A stretch of DNA of 64,000 nucleotides, from the NCBI RefSeq assembly GCF_001718415.1, contig NZ_CP013377.1, forward strand, positions 2,728,001 through 2,792,000. Direction: 5' to 3'. The stretch comes from Burkholderia pseudomultivorans (GTDB lineage Bacteria; Pseudomonadota; Gammaproteobacteria; Burkholderiales; Burkholderiaceae). Below the pieces are notes generated by a model. The model ran no database searches. It saw nothing but the letters and a program-made list of their open reading frames with translations, and had not been told where the DNA came from. Positions 1 to 8,901 of this stretch are shown here, piece after piece. The first letter of the stretch is position 1. Every line of letters begins with the position of its first letter. The position numbers were made by a program, and so were the translations under genes.

Positions 1-284
1 AGGAGCGTCAGGAAGCTCGCCGCATCCGACGCAAGCGGCTGCGCCTCGTAGCGCAGCGTCAGCGTGCTGCCGCCCGTGCTGCCCGTGCCGCCGGTACCTC
101 CGGTCCCGCCCGTCCCACCGGTTCCTCCGCTCCCGCCGCTGCCCTCGCTACCGGTGCCGCCGCTTCCGCCGGTGCTGCCCGTGCCCGATCCGTTGCCGGC
201 GGATGCGGCCGGAGACGGGCTGTCGTCGCCGCCGCAGGCGGTCAGTGCCAGACAGGTCAGCGCGATCAATGCAACGGCTTTCAT
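1..284 (-). CDS. Glycine-rich lipoprotein, partial (3' end outside window)
   Basis: The N-terminal 94 codons of a predicted lipoprotein are present; the rest lies beyond the window edge. Translation starts MKAVALIALTCLALTACGGD, a short signal peptide ending in the lipobox LTAC, so the cysteine at residue 16 should be lipidated. It is followed by a low-complexity linker of about 40 residues rich in Gly, Thr and Ser (GGTGGTGG runs), then a globular-looking start (TLRYEAQPLASDAASF). A strong Shine-Dalgarno (GAGGAGG) lies 8 nt before the ATG. It is third in a row of same-strand lipoprotein genes with 409..1236 and 1359..1949, probably co-transcribed. Function not recognised. Confidence 0.8.
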   Translation of the reverse strand, partial: MKAVALIALTCLALTACGGDDSPSPAASAGNGSGTGSTGGSGGTGSEGSGGSGGTGGTGGTGGTGGTGSTGGSTLTLRYEAQPLASDAASFLTL

Positions 285-408
285 CGGAATTCCCTCCTCG
301 AAACGAACCGGACGAACGAAGCCGGTGCGCGCGGACGAAGCCGCGCGCACGGACCGTGGTGGATCGGAAATCGGCACGACCGGCGGCCGCGCCGCCGGCC
401 GGCGTATG

Positions 409-1236
409 TCAGTTGACCTGCAGCTGGCCGCCGCGGCCGAGGCCGCCCTTGACGTCCTGCGCCTTGTAGTTGCGCAGTGCGACGACCATCTTGTTCCATG
501 CGTCGATGAACGCGACGACGGTCGCCTTGCCTTCCGGCGTCGTCGAGAAGCCCGCGAGGCCGCCGCCCACACCGCCGCCGAGACCGCCGAGCGCCGCGCC
601 GTAGTTGGTCGCCGTCGAGCTGCCTTCGGCCGCGGCGATCTGCACCGCCGAGCGCACGTCGAACAGCGTCAGCGTGACGACCGACGCCTTCGTCTGCAGG
701 TGGCCGGCCACCGCCGCGACCGCGCTGTTGCCGATCAGCCCGCCGATCATGCTGCCGATGCCGCCGATCGGCGAATCATTGACCACGATCTGCGGTTCCA
801 TGTAGTAGTCGGCCGCGACGCGCTGGCCCTTCTGCTGCTTCGAGCCCGCGCGGTATTCGCCCGAGTTGCGCTGCATCTGCGTGATCCGCGACAGGCGCGA
901 GTCGGTCTTCTGGTTGCCGATCGACGTGATCACGAAGCAGTTCGACTGCTGGACGGCCAGGCGCAGCAGCGGATCGATGCTCGTCACCTTGGTCGCACTG
1001 CCGAACGGGCCCCACCAGTCGGCATTGCGGCCGTCATCGACGGCGATCGTGCCGAGCGGCGACGCGCAGCGCTGCAGCCCCGAATCGGCGCCGGCGCTCG
1101 CGCCGCCGCCGGCCGCGCCGGTCACGCCGAGGCTCTGGCCGCCGGGCGACACCATGCCGCCGCAGCCGGCCAGCGTTGCGGAAACGGCTGCGGCCAGCGC
1201 AGCCTGGGTAAGACGTCGGGAAAGAGTGGTCTTCAT
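409..1236 (-). CDS. CsgG/HfaB-like lipoprotein
   Basis: A 275-residue predicted lipoprotein with signal peptide and lipobox LAGC (Cys25). The mature part is Gly-rich, has a central segment typical of CsgG/HfaB-type outer-membrane assembly lipoproteins (DYYMEPQIVVNDSPIGG, then TLTLFDVRSA) and a Gly-rich loop near residue 215. In that family the proteins help secrete or anchor surface polymers or adhesins. The family assignment rests on overall pattern, not on a motif that proves it. It lies between two other lipoprotein genes on the same strand, suggesting one envelope operon. Start chosen at the ATG opening the signal peptide. Confidence 0.7.
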   Translation of the reverse strand: MKTTLSRRLTQAALAAAVSATLAGCGGMVSPGGQSLGVTGAAGGGASAGADSGLQRCASPLGTIAVDDGRNADWWGPFGSATKVTSIDPLLRLAVQQSNCFVITSIGNQKTDSRLSRITQMQRNSGEYRAGSKQQKGQRVAADYYMEPQIVVNDSPIGGIGSMIGGLIGNSAVAAVAGHLQTKASVVTLTLFDVRSAVQIAAAEGSSTATNYGAALGGLGGGVGGGLAGFSTTPEGKATVVAFIDAWNKMVVALRNYKAQDVKGGLGRGGQLQVN

Positions 1237-1358
1237 TGTCGTTATCGATCGAAAGAGTCGTTGTTCGGCTTATGGGTTCATGCGAACGTCGATAAGCCCC
1301 CCGGGCATGGCGCGCGATGGTGGTCTCCCCGCAGCGGCCCCCGTTGCTTCCGGTCCGG

Positions 1359-1949
1359 TCAGTAGCCGTACCAGTAAGTCTGGTGCCAGGCGCCGTAATA
1401 CGGATAGCCTGAATACCAGTAGCCGTAATAGACGTCGCGCCACTGCGTGCGCCACTTCCAGTCGTCTTCGTCGGCCTTCTTTTCGTTGCGCGCGAGCTCG
1501 AGCAGCTTCTTCGACTCCTTGTCGCCGCGGGCTGCCGCGATCGACAGCCACTTGTCCGCTTCGCGCGGATCGGAGCCCATTTCCTCGAGACCGAACAGGT
1601 AGAAACTGCCGAGCGCCTTCTGCGCATTCAGGTCGCCGCGTTCGGCGGCCTCGCGCATCCACTTCAGCGCTTGATAGCTATCCTGACGAACGCCGTCGCC
1701 ACGGAAATAGCGCAGGCCGAGATCGTAGGCGGCCTTCGGCTGGGTTTTCGCAGCCTGCTTGAGTGCGGCGATGCGCGGATCTTCGCGGTCTTCCGAGTCG
1801 TCCCTTTTTTGGTAGGAGACCTGATCTTTGGGTCGATCGGAACAACCTGTGTCGTCACAGATCCGCACCGTGTTGCCGGTGACGGACGGATCCTGCGCGC
1901 ACGCGGCCAGCAGCAACAGCAGCCCCGGTGCGAGTAAACGGCGATACAT
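1359..1949 (-). CDS. Sel1-repeat lipoprotein
   Basis: A 196-residue lipoprotein (lipobox LAAC, Cys17). Residues about 75–150 contain Sel1-like/TPR repeats, with the signatures AAYDLGLRYFRGDGVRQDSYQALKWMREAAERGD and NAQKALGSFYLFG interrupted by spacing typical of SLR helices. The C-terminus is unusually rich in Tyr and Trp (WYSGYPYYGAWHQ), which may be a surface or partner-binding tail. Sel1 proteins generally act as protein-protein scaffolds. It is the first gene of the leftward lipoprotein set and is divergent from atsT. Confidence 0.8.
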   Translation of the reverse strand: MYRRLLAPGLLLLLAACAQDPSVTGNTVRICDDTGCSDRPKDQVSYQKRDDSEDREDPRIAALKQAAKTQPKAAYDLGLRYFRGDGVRQDSYQALKWMREAAERGDLNAQKALGSFYLFGLEEMGSDPREADKWLSIAAARGDKESKKLLELARNEKKADEDDWKWRTQWRDVYYGYWYSGYPYYGAWHQTYWYGY

Positions 1950-2307
1950 TGGTGCTTTCCTCTAGTTTTATTGGCGCCGCAATTCTTCGAGCTGTCCACA
2001 CCCCCGTGAGCTCGCACCCGGCTTGCGCGCGGCGCGGCGAATTCGATCCGCCGATGCCGACGCGCATTCCAAGGCTCTCTCAGGTTCTCTCTTCGAATCG
2101 TTCTGTCACAGTGTTGCTGCCGCGTTTCGCTGTGCCGGCTCTCCCCGGCTTCGATCTCCAAACATGACGCGACAAACAATAGTGACGTGGTGAGCAATAA
2201 TAATGGAGAAAAATGACATGTCAAGGTGATTCGCTTTTCAAAGTTTGCGTAGCGCGTCACTTTTGAATATGCTCTTCCTCGCCAAAACCCCTGGAGACCC
2301 GATCGAG
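1950..2307. other. Divergent intergenic region between lipoprotein operon and atsT
   Basis: No gene is seen here. The right half (about 2160–2275) is clearly more AT-rich than its surroundings. A weak promoter-like pair, TTGCGT (2245) and TATGCT (2269) with an 18-nt spacer, points toward atsT; it would place transcription start downstream of the in-frame ATG at 2269, which favours the ATG at 2308 as the real atsT start. Confidence 0.4.
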
Positions 2308-3180
2308 ATGCCCAATAGCGAGCAGGCCAACGCAGACCTCATCACCGCCACCAAGGTGCGCGACCTTCTGAACCGGAACGGCATCCCGCCGCGCAGTCAC
2401 AACACGACGATCGCGAACGTGCTCGGGCTGAGTTTCTCGGTCGTCACGCGCAAGATGAAAGGCCTGATCCCGTGGAACCTGTCGCAGCTGCAGGACATCG
2501 CGACGCATTTCGGCGTGCCGCCCGCGATCCTGCTCGACGACAAGGGCGCGCAGCCGGCCGCCGCCGAGATGATCGACGCGACCTTCGTGATCGAGTCGCG
2601 GCGCTTCCGCTGCCGGGCCGCGATCTCGACGAAGGCCAGCAGCCAGATCGAGACGGACTTCGTCGCGCTGCAGTGGCAGGGCGAATGGATCGTCACCGAA
2701 CGGCAGCACGCGCACGAGGGGCGCACCTATCCGGTCGACGTCGTCGAGCTGCGTTCGAGCCAGCCAAACGTGTACGCGGCGCGGATCGCCGTGGTCGACG
2801 ATTCGCCGGACGTGGCCGAGACGGTATGCGAATACTTCATCGAGAAAGGCGTGAACGCGATTCCGTACCATGACGGCGAGACGTTCCGCAAGGCGCTGGA
2901 AGTCGAGGATTTCGACGGCTACATCCTCGACTGGATGCTCGGCGACCAGACCGCCGCCGAGCTCGTGCGCGGGATCCGTTCGAGCGAGAACAGCGGCGCG
3001 CCGATCTTCCTGCTGACCGGCAAGATTTCGACCGGCGAGGCGAGCGAGGACGAGATCGCGCACATCGTGTCGCACTACAACGCGCGCTGCGAGGAAAAGC
3101 CGGTGCGGCTGCCGATCCTGTTCGCCGAAGTCGCACGCGAGCTGAAGATCGCGGTGCCGGCCGCGGCGGCAATCGGCTGA
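2308..3180 (+). CDS. atsT: AtsT response regulator of the AtsR/AtsT phosphorelay
   Basis: A 290-residue protein with an N-terminal BetR-type helix-turn-helix-like domain (residues about 8–80, TIANVLGLSFSVVTRKMKG) and a C-terminal receiver domain (about 158–270). Counting from the ATG at 2308, the phospho-acceptor in YILDWM is Asp208, the residue I recall as reported for B. cenocepacia AtsT; this supports the start over the in-frame TTG at 2245 and ATG at 2269. CTGGAG lies 11 nt upstream. In B. cenocepacia AtsR/AtsT represses quorum sensing, biofilm and type VI secretion. First gene of a three-gene operon. Confidence 0.88.
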   Translation: MPNSEQANADLITATKVRDLLNRNGIPPRSHNTTIANVLGLSFSVVTRKMKGLIPWNLSQLQDIATHFGVPPAILLDDKGAQPAAAEMIDATFVIESRRFRCRAAISTKASSQIETDFVALQWQGEWIVTERQHAHEGRTYPVDVVELRSSQPNVYAARIAVVDDSPDVAETVCEYFIEKGVNAIPYHDGETFRKALEVEDFDGYILDWMLGDQTAAELVRGIRSSENSGAPIFLLTGKISTGEASEDEIAHIVSHYNARCEEKPVRLPILFAEVARELKIAVPAAAAIG

Positions 3181-3221
3181 GGCCGGAACAACAACATTCA
3201 CCACACGACCGAGGAAAAGAC

Positions 3222-3722
3222 ATGCGAGTTTCGACGACCTGGATCAAGCAACTGATGGCGGCCTGCCTGCTCGGCATCGCCGCGACGTCGTGGGCGGCGT
3301 CGTTTACGTTCACCGTCGACGGCAAGATCGACAAGAGCAACCAGCCCGGCAAGGCCGTCTACGTCTTTTCCGAACAGGCGCTGATGGCGTTGCCGCAGCA
3401 TTCGATCACGACCTCGACGAGCTGGACGCCGAAGGCGACCTTCACCGGCCCGCGGCTGTCCGACGTGCTGAAGATCGTCGGCGCGCATGGCACGAAGATC
3501 GAATTCCGCTGCATCGACGAATACACGTTCACGATTCCCGCATCCGACGCCGACCGCTACGGCGTGATTCTCGCGCGCACGATGAACGGCAAGGTGCTCG
3601 ACAACGACAACTACGGCCCGCTGTGGATCATGTATCCGCGCGACCAGTTTCCCGACGAGCTGAAGACGCCGCTCGGCGAAGCGAAGTTCGCGTGGCAGAT
3701 CATCGGCCTGACCGTGAAATGA
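3222..3722 (+). CDS. Periplasmic oxidoreductase-molybdopterin-like protein (BCAM0380 type)
   Basis: A 166-residue protein with a Sec signal peptide (cleavage near SWA-ASF, residue 25). The mature part resembles the oxidoreductase molybdopterin-binding fold without a catalytic core of full length: GPRLSDVLKIVGA, then EFRCIDEYTFTIP, then a C-terminal YPRDQFP segment. Only one cysteine (in FRCIDEY) remains in the mature protein, so cofactor binding is unproven. It sits between atsT and atsR and its stop overlaps the atsR start (ATGA), so it is probably co-translated and may be a periplasmic accessory or sensor for AtsR; that role is inference. Confidence 0.75.
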   Translation: MRVSTTWIKQLMAACLLGIAATSWAASFTFTVDGKIDKSNQPGKAVYVFSEQALMALPQHSITTSTSWTPKATFTGPRLSDVLKIVGAHGTKIEFRCIDEYTFTIPASDADRYGVILARTMNGKVLDNDNYGPLWIMYPRDQFPDELKTPLGEAKFAWQIIGLTVK

Positions 3723-5527
3723 AGCGCGGGCGATGGCGCAATAGAAAAATCATCCTCGTCCTGGGATTCGTCTGGCTCCTGGGATTCGCCGCCTGGGCGT
3801 TCCTGCTGTGGGACCTGCTCGCGACCTCGGTCAACGAGGGCGTGCTCGAAGGGCCGCGCGAAGGCGTGTTCTGGACCGCGTCGCAATACCGGAACGTCTA
3901 TACGCGGTTCGACCGTCAGTTGATCCTCTACGCGACGCACCAGGACGACGACTTCGACCGCGTGCAGATGCAGCTCGACAGCCTGTCGGTATCGTTCGGC
4001 TTTCTGGAGCGCCCGTCCGAAGTGTCCGAATACTGGCTGCGGATCCCGCGGGCGCGCGCCGAGATCGCGACACTCGGCGAATTCATGACGCGCCTGAAGC
4101 GCGAGGTGCCGCTGCTGCGCGACGCCCCGCAAAACGCGCCGCGCGTGATCGCGGAAGTCAGCGCGTACTGGCCGCAAGTCAACGGCCTCGCGAACTACTT
4201 CCGCGCGATCGAGATGGCGCAGCGCGACTTCACGTTCCATCAGCTGAAGGCCAAGCAGCGCGCAATCCTGATGCTTGGCAGCGTGCTCGGCGTGCTGCTG
4301 TGCGCGCTGTTCCTGCTGCTGTTCTATACGATGCGCACGCGCGACGCGCTGCTCGACCGGCAGAACGCGGCGCTCGACGCGGAACGCAAGGCGTCCGACC
4401 GCGCATTCGAGATGATCGAGGCGAAGAACGCGTTCCTCGGCATGGTCAGCCATGAACTGCGCACGCCGCTGCAGGCGATCTGCGGATCGATCGAGATCCT
4501 GCTCGCGCGCCCGCAGTCCGACGCGAACCTCAAGACGATCAGGCGGCTGCAGAATTCCGCGTCGTCGCTCGAAGCGCTCGTCAAGGACCTGACCGACTAT
4601 ATCAAGCTGCGCTCGACCAAGCGGCTCGCCGAGACGGAGCCGATCGGCATCGCCGCGCTGCTCGGCGAGGTGCTCGACCCGTTCCGCGCCAGGATCGACG
4701 CGCAGCGGATCGCGGTCACGTCGCACGTCGCGCCGTACGATCTCGCGATCCGCTCCGATCGCAAGCTGCTGCGGCAGATCCTGACGAACCTGATCGAGAA
4801 CGCGGTCAAGTACACGCGCGGCGGCACGATCGCCGTGTCGATCGCGCTCGCCGACGCGCCGGCCGGCCGGCAGCTGAAGATCGCCGTGCGCGATACGGGC
4901 GTCGGCATCGCGAAGCAGCATCTGTCGAAGATCTTCGAACCGTTCTACCGCGCGAACGATGCGGCCGGACTGAGCGTCGACGGCATCGGGATGGGGCTCG
5001 CGGTCGTGCGCGAAATCGTCACGACGCTGCGCGGGCATGTGGAGGTGCGCAGCGTCGTCGGCGAAGGCAGCGAGTTCGTCGTGACGCTGCCGGTCGAGGT
5101 GCCCGACTTCGGCGAGACGCCGGGCGAAGCGCCCGCACTGCCGGACGCCGCCGCGCAGCGCCATCGGCGCGCGCTCGTCGTCGACGACAACGACAACGCG
5201 CGCGAAACGCTCGGCGCGATGCTCACGGCGCTCGGCATCGAAGCCGACCTGTGCGGCACCGGGCAGGAAGGCGTGACGCGCGTCGGCGACGGCGGCTACG
5301 ACCTCGTCGTGCTGGACCTCGAACTGCCGGACCTCAGCGGCTTCGACGTCGCGCGCCGGATTCGCGCGGCGGCCCGGCCCGCAGACGCGCGCGCGCCGGC
5401 GATCCTCGGTGTCAGCGCGTATGAGTCGGCCGCGCTGCGCGACAACAGCCAGGTGTTCGACGCGTTCCTGCCGAAGCCCGTCCATCTGCGCGAACTCGGC
5501 GCGCTCGTCGAGAAGCTGCTCGGCTGA
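3719..5527 (+). CDS. atsR: AtsR hybrid sensor histidine kinase
   Basis: A 602-residue hybrid kinase: TM1 (about 11–32), a periplasmic domain of about 145 residues, TM2 (about 183–204), a HisKA domain with His245 in MVSHELRTPLQ, an HATPase domain (N box about 355–364, G boxes DTGVGIA and GIGMGLA), and a receiver with Asp533 in VVLDLELPD. I recall His245 and Asp536 as the mapped residues in B. cenocepacia; here the linker is three residues shorter. There is no HPt domain, so phosphate should pass to AtsT. The start overlaps the preceding stop by 4 nt. Confidence 0.9.
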   Translation: MKRGRWRNRKIILVLGFVWLLGFAAWAFLLWDLLATSVNEGVLEGPREGVFWTASQYRNVYTRFDRQLILYATHQDDDFDRVQMQLDSLSVSFGFLERPSEVSEYWLRIPRARAEIATLGEFMTRLKREVPLLRDAPQNAPRVIAEVSAYWPQVNGLANYFRAIEMAQRDFTFHQLKAKQRAILMLGSVLGVLLCALFLLLFYTMRTRDALLDRQNAALDAERKASDRAFEMIEAKNAFLGMVSHELRTPLQAICGSIEILLARPQSDANLKTIRRLQNSASSLEALVKDLTDYIKLRSTKRLAETEPIGIAALLGEVLDPFRARIDAQRIAVTSHVAPYDLAIRSDRKLLRQILTNLIENAVKYTRGGTIAVSIALADAPAGRQLKIAVRDTGVGIAKQHLSKIFEPFYRANDAAGLSVDGIGMGLAVVREIVTTLRGHVEVRSVVGEGSEFVVTLPVEVPDFGETPGEAPALPDAAAQRHRRALVVDDNDNARETLGAMLTALGIEADLCGTGQEGVTRVGDGGYDLVVLDLELPDLSGFDVARRIRAAARPADARAPAILGVSAYESAALRDNSQVFDAFLPKPVHLRELGALVEKLLG

Positions 5528-5551
5528 GCGCGCCGGCCGCTCGCTGCGCGT

Positions 5552-5971
5552 TCACTCGCCAATCAGGTGCAGCACAATATCCCGCCGGTGCGCGGCGCGG
5601 CGATGCTCGAACAGGTAGATCCCCTGCCAGGTGCCGAGCACCATGCGCCCGTGCTCGACCGGGATCGACAGCTGCACCTGCGTGAGCGCCGTGCGCAGAT
5701 GCGCGGGCATGTCGTCGGGGCCTTCGGTGTCGTGCTCGTAGCGGGTGGCATCCTCGGGCGCGAGCGTCGCGAAGTAGCGTTCGAGATCGCGCTGCACCGA
5801 CGGATCCGCGTTCTCCTGGATCAGCAGCGATGCCGACGTATGCCGGCAGAACACGGTGAGCAGGCCCGTGCGGATCGCCTGCTGGTCGACGAACGCGCGC
5901 ACCTGCGCCGTGAATTCGACGAGGCCGCTGCCGCGCGTGTCGACACCGATATGCGTGATCGCCTGTTGCAT
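5552..5971 (-). CDS. YjbQ/UPF0047 family protein
   Basis: A 139-residue YjbQ-family protein (also called secondary thiamine-phosphate synthase-like). The conserved pieces are visible: FCRHTSASLLIQENADPSV, the central YEHDTEGPDDMPAHLR, and the C-terminal GTWQGIYLFEHRR. E. coli YjbQ has weak thiamine-phosphate synthase activity in vitro; the biological role is unknown. The start at 5971 is chosen because GAGGTG lies 6 nt upstream; ATG 5977 has no room for it. It follows the thioredoxin gene by 10 nt on the same strand, so the two are likely one operon. Confidence 0.85.
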   Translation of the reverse strand: MQQAITHIGVDTRGSGLVEFTAQVRAFVDQQAIRTGLLTVFCRHTSASLLIQENADPSVQRDLERYFATLAPEDATRYEHDTEGPDDMPAHLRTALTQVQLSIPVEHGRMVLGTWQGIYLFEHRRAAHRRDIVLHLIGE

Positions 5972-5981
5972 GCGCATCACC

Positions 5982-6308
5982 TCAGGCCAGCGCGGCGAAG
6001 CCGTCGGCCTCGATCTGCCGCGCATCGGCCGGACGCACGACGCGCGCGACTTCGACCCCGTCGCGCAGGAACACCAGCGTCGGCCACAGCTTCACGCCGA
6101 ATGAGCGGCCGAGCGGGCGGCCGGGGCCGTCCTCGATCTTCAGGTGACGCACGGCGGGATGCGCGGCGAACGACTCGACGATCGACGGCTGCGCGCCCGC
6201 GCAGATGCCGCACCAGTTCGCGCCGAATTCGATGACGGTGGCGCCGGCGAGCGCGTCGACTTCCGCGCGCGTGGGCGCGTCGGAGGAATAGCGTTGCGGA
6301 GTGTGCAT
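5982..6308 (-). CDS. Thioredoxin-family protein
   Basis: A 108-residue cytoplasmic thioredoxin-fold protein. The redox motif is WCGIC (FGANWCGICAGAQP, residues about 32–37) and the cis-proline loop is LWPTLVFLRDG. No signal peptide. It is shorter at the N-terminus than classical TrxA and the CGIC dipeptide differs from CGPC, which usually shifts redox potential. It is co-directional and nearly contiguous with the YjbQ gene. Specific substrate not known. Confidence 0.85.
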   Translation of the reverse strand: MHTPQRYSSDAPTRAEVDALAGATVIEFGANWCGICAGAQPSIVESFAAHPAVRHLKIEDGPGRPLGRSFGVKLWPTLVFLRDGVEVARVVRPADARQIEADGFAALA

Positions 6309-6506
6309 CGGGGCTCCTCGTGTACCGTTATGAACCTGGCCGCGTCGTGCCGGAAGACGCGGCCTGCGATCTCCTACTGTAGCGGAAAAGCACGCCCGAC
6401 GCCGGCTCTCGGCCGATCGGCCGAGGGCCGCGTGCGTCGGCCATATCGCCGCGTCCGATCGGATAAGATACGGCCCGACCTTTATCGAACCGACGGAGTG
6501 TTTTCA

Positions 6507-6839
6507 GTGATTCAACCGACCGCAGTCTTCAAGGACAATCTCGCGCAACTGCCGGCCATCGACGGCATCGCCCGCATCGATCTCGTCGGCGCCAACGGCG
6601 ACGTGGTCGCCAGCATCGAGAACCAGCCCGGCAAGCAGGGTTCGCTGGCGGTATACAACTATCTGAAGCAGGCGTTCGGCACGCTCGACGCGAAGGCCGC
6701 CGAGCATGGCCTCGCGGTGTTCGCCGAACACACTGCCGACGCGCGCAACCGCCCCGGTGCGCACCCGAACGTCGATCGGCTGCTTGCGATCGTCGCGGGC
6801 GGAGAAGCGCTGCGCATCGACGTCGTGGCGAAGGGCTGA
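6507..6839 (+). CDS. DUF2322-type small protein
   Basis: A 110-residue soluble protein beginning VIQPTAVFKDNLAQLPAIDG, resembling the conserved DUF2322 family (function unknown). Two in-frame GTG starts exist (6498 and 6507); 6507 is preferred because GGAG lies 8 nt upstream of it. It contains alternating strand/helix segments including VGANGDVVASIENQPGKQG and a terminal LLAIVAGGEALRIDVVAKG. It is divergent from the thioredoxin gene, with 198 nt between them. Confidence 0.65.
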   Translation: MIQPTAVFKDNLAQLPAIDGIARIDLVGANGDVVASIENQPGKQGSLAVYNYLKQAFGTLDAKAAEHGLAVFAEHTADARNRPGAHPNVDRLLAIVAGGEALRIDVVAKG

Positions 6840-6991
6840 ACCTTTGAGAGAACATGGACACGCGCGAGTCGTCGCACCGACGCCGCGGGCGAGCGAAGGG
6901 CACGCCGCAGCATGCCGCATGCCTGACAGCGACACCCGGCCGGCAACCCGCGCTCGTCGCATCCGCGTTCTTTTTCGTTGAGACAGCCCGC

Positions 6992-7852
6992 GTGCTCCGC
7001 TTCATGTTCCGGCTCCCCGCCTGCCGTCTCGCGTCGATCGCGGCCGTGGCAAGCGCCCTGTTCAGCGGCACGGCGTCGGCCGAAACGCTGCGCACGGCAT
7101 CCGATATCGCCGGCGCGGCGCTGGTGCCGCTCGGCGCGCTCCCGCGCTCGCCCGAGAACGGTTCGCTCGACGCGTTCTGCGCACGCTATCGCGTAAAGCC
7201 GACCACGGCGGCCGGCCGCGCCGTCGCGAAGCTCGACTGGATCGTGACGTCCGAAGCGCCGCTCGGCCGCTACACGGTCGTCACCTTCGCGAGCGGCTTC
7301 AAACCCGGCACGAGCGCGATCTGTTACTCGCGCAACGGCAACGTCAGCGTGTTCGACGGCACGACGCTCGTCGCGCTCGGCTATACGGCCCGCCACGCGG
7401 ACTGGCAGCTCGGCGCGGCCGAACCGCTGGAAAGCGGCGCGCTGCTGATCTGGGGCGGCGACGGTCCCGCGCCGCCGGTCGGCGAACTGCGCGAGGAAAA
7501 TGGCGGCTTGCGCCTGACGGAGGTCGCCGCCGAACACACGTACTGCCACGGCCGCGCGGTCGTGCCCAACGTGTACGGCAAGCCGCTCGATGCGTCGCGC
7601 AGGATCCTGATCGCGCATGGATGGCAGCCACTGCGCCCGCGCGAGAAGCCGGACCCGGCGGACGGCGCGGCGACGCTCGCAAGGCACGGCATCGTCGAGG
7701 CCGAAGCCTGCTCCGGCACCGGTATGGGATATTGCGCGCTCCGATATCGAAGCGCAGCCGGCGTGCTTGGCGTGACGACGGCCGGCGGCGAACCGGACAA
7801 ACCGTCGGCGAACATCGTCGTCGATTACCAGGTCGCCTGCCGCAAGCCGTAG
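6992..7852 (+). CDS. Secreted protein of unknown function
   Basis: About 286 residues with an N-terminal signal peptide (FRLPACRLASIAAVASALFSGTASA, cut by an AxA site). The mature part has several cysteines (AFCARYR, AICYSRNG, EHTYCHG, EACSGTGMGYCALRY, VACRKP) that could form disulfides in the periplasm. The GTG at 6992 has GAGA 8 nt upstream and is preferred; the ATG at 7004 is an alternative with no Shine-Dalgarno, and the longer reading from 6854 lacks a signal peptide at its start. No family recognised. Its neighbours give no clear function. Confidence 0.6.
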   Translation: MLRFMFRLPACRLASIAAVASALFSGTASAETLRTASDIAGAALVPLGALPRSPENGSLDAFCARYRVKPTTAAGRAVAKLDWIVTSEAPLGRYTVVTFASGFKPGTSAICYSRNGNVSVFDGTTLVALGYTARHADWQLGAAEPLESGALLIWGGDGPAPPVGELREENGGLRLTEVAAEHTYCHGRAVVPNVYGKPLDASRRILIAHGWQPLRPREKPDPADGAATLARHGIVEAEACSGTGMGYCALRYRSAAGVLGVTTAGGEPDKPSANIVVDYQVACRKP

Positions 7853-8049
7853 CGGCGTGCGACGAGAGCGGGTGCGCGTCGATCGTCGCCGTATCTGCGC
7901 GTGTCGCCCGACACCGTGCGGCCTCCCCTTGCGGAACGCCACCCGCTGCACCGCGTTGCCGGCCCCTTCCCCGTTCGGCCGATTGACCCGGATCGCGCCC
8001 GCTCCTACACTGAGGTCCCTTTTACGCCGTCTCGGCAAGAGGGCCCTCC

Positions 8050-8682
8050 ATGATCGATCTCTCCACGCTCGCGCTGTTCTCCGGCGCCTGCCTCGCACTG
8101 ACCGCCACCCCGGGCCCCGACATGCTGCTGATCGCGTCTCGCAGCGTAAGCCAGGGTCGCCGCGCGGGCTTCGCGACGCTCGCGGGCATCCAGGCCGGCA
8201 CGTACTGCCACGCGCTCGCCGCCGCGCTCGGACTGTCGCAGCTGTTTCTCGCAGTGCCGATCGCGTACGACGCCGTGCGCTTCGCGGGCGCCGCGTATCT
8301 GCTGTATCTCGCGTGGAAAACCTTCCGCTCCGACGCGACCGCGCTGTCGCCCGTCGCATCGCCGCGCCGTCACTCGAGCGCCGCGATCTTCCGCCAGGGC
8401 CTGACGACGAACCTGCTGAATCCGAAGATGGCGCTGTTCGTGCTCGCGCTGTTCCCGCAGTTCGTGCGGCCCGAACACGGCTCGATCGCCGTGCAGATCC
8501 TCGTGCTCGCGACGGTGCTCAACCTGATCGGGCTCGTCGTGAACGGCGCGGTGATCCTCTCCGCAAGCCGGCTGAGCCAGCGGCTCGGCGCGCGCCGCCG
8601 TCCGTCGAAGCTGCCGCAATACCTGCTCGGCACGGTATTCGTCGGGCTCGCGGCACGGCTCGCGGTGGCGGGGCGCAACTGA
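8050..8682 (+). CDS. LysE/RhtB-family amino-acid or metabolite exporter
   Basis: A 210-residue inner-membrane protein with about six hydrophobic segments. LysE/RhtB family marks: ATPGPDMLLIASRSVSQGRRAGF near the N-terminus and FRQGLTTNLLNPKMALFVLALFPQF in the middle. These proteins export amino acids or homoserine lactone-type metabolites by proton motive force. AAGAGG lies 9 nt before the ATG. A second LysE-family gene is at 14337..14954. Substrate cannot be told from sequence. Confidence 0.88.
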   Translation: MIDLSTLALFSGACLALTATPGPDMLLIASRSVSQGRRAGFATLAGIQAGTYCHALAAALGLSQLFLAVPIAYDAVRFAGAAYLLYLAWKTFRSDATALSPVASPRRHSSAAIFRQGLTTNLLNPKMALFVLALFPQFVRPEHGSIAVQILVLATVLNLIGLVVNGAVILSASRLSQRLGARRRPSKLPQYLLGTVFVGLAARLAVAGRN

Positions 8683-8877
8683 TCGTCTTCCCGTCCCGCG
8701 TGCGCGAGCAAGCCTGATAGCCATTCGGACGACTGGCCGGATCAGGCTCGTCCGCCAACAATCAGGTTCGCATCGTCAACGAAGCACCGGCGCAACGTCC
8801 CGCGTTTCCGGTGCCTCCCACCTCTCGACCAGGCCACCCGCGCCATCGGCGCGACGGCTCTGCTTCTTGCACGGAGA

Positions 8878-8891
8878 TAACACATTTGTTA
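8878..8891. promoter_or_regulatory. Inverted repeat at toxin 1 start, candidate autoregulatory operator
   Basis: TAACA-CATT-TGTTA is a perfect 5-bp inverted repeat with a 4-nt spacer. It resembles the palindrome in the same place in the second module (59227..59242), sharing a CA.ATTTG core. HigA-type antitoxins usually bind such sites, so this is a likely operator. Confidence 0.5.
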
Positions 8892-8901
8892 CCATGCGAA
8901 C

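Noticed and set aside
64..1365. 433-codon plus-strand frame starting with a Pro-rich repeat
   Set aside because: It is the reverse of the Gly-rich linker and the CsgG-like gene on the minus strand; the translation is low complexity and Arg-rich without a domain.
8743..8756. Box-like TCAGGCTCGTCCGC after the LysE gene
   Set aside because: Only part of the consensus matches and no -10 lies at the fixed distance, so it was not counted among the box promoters.
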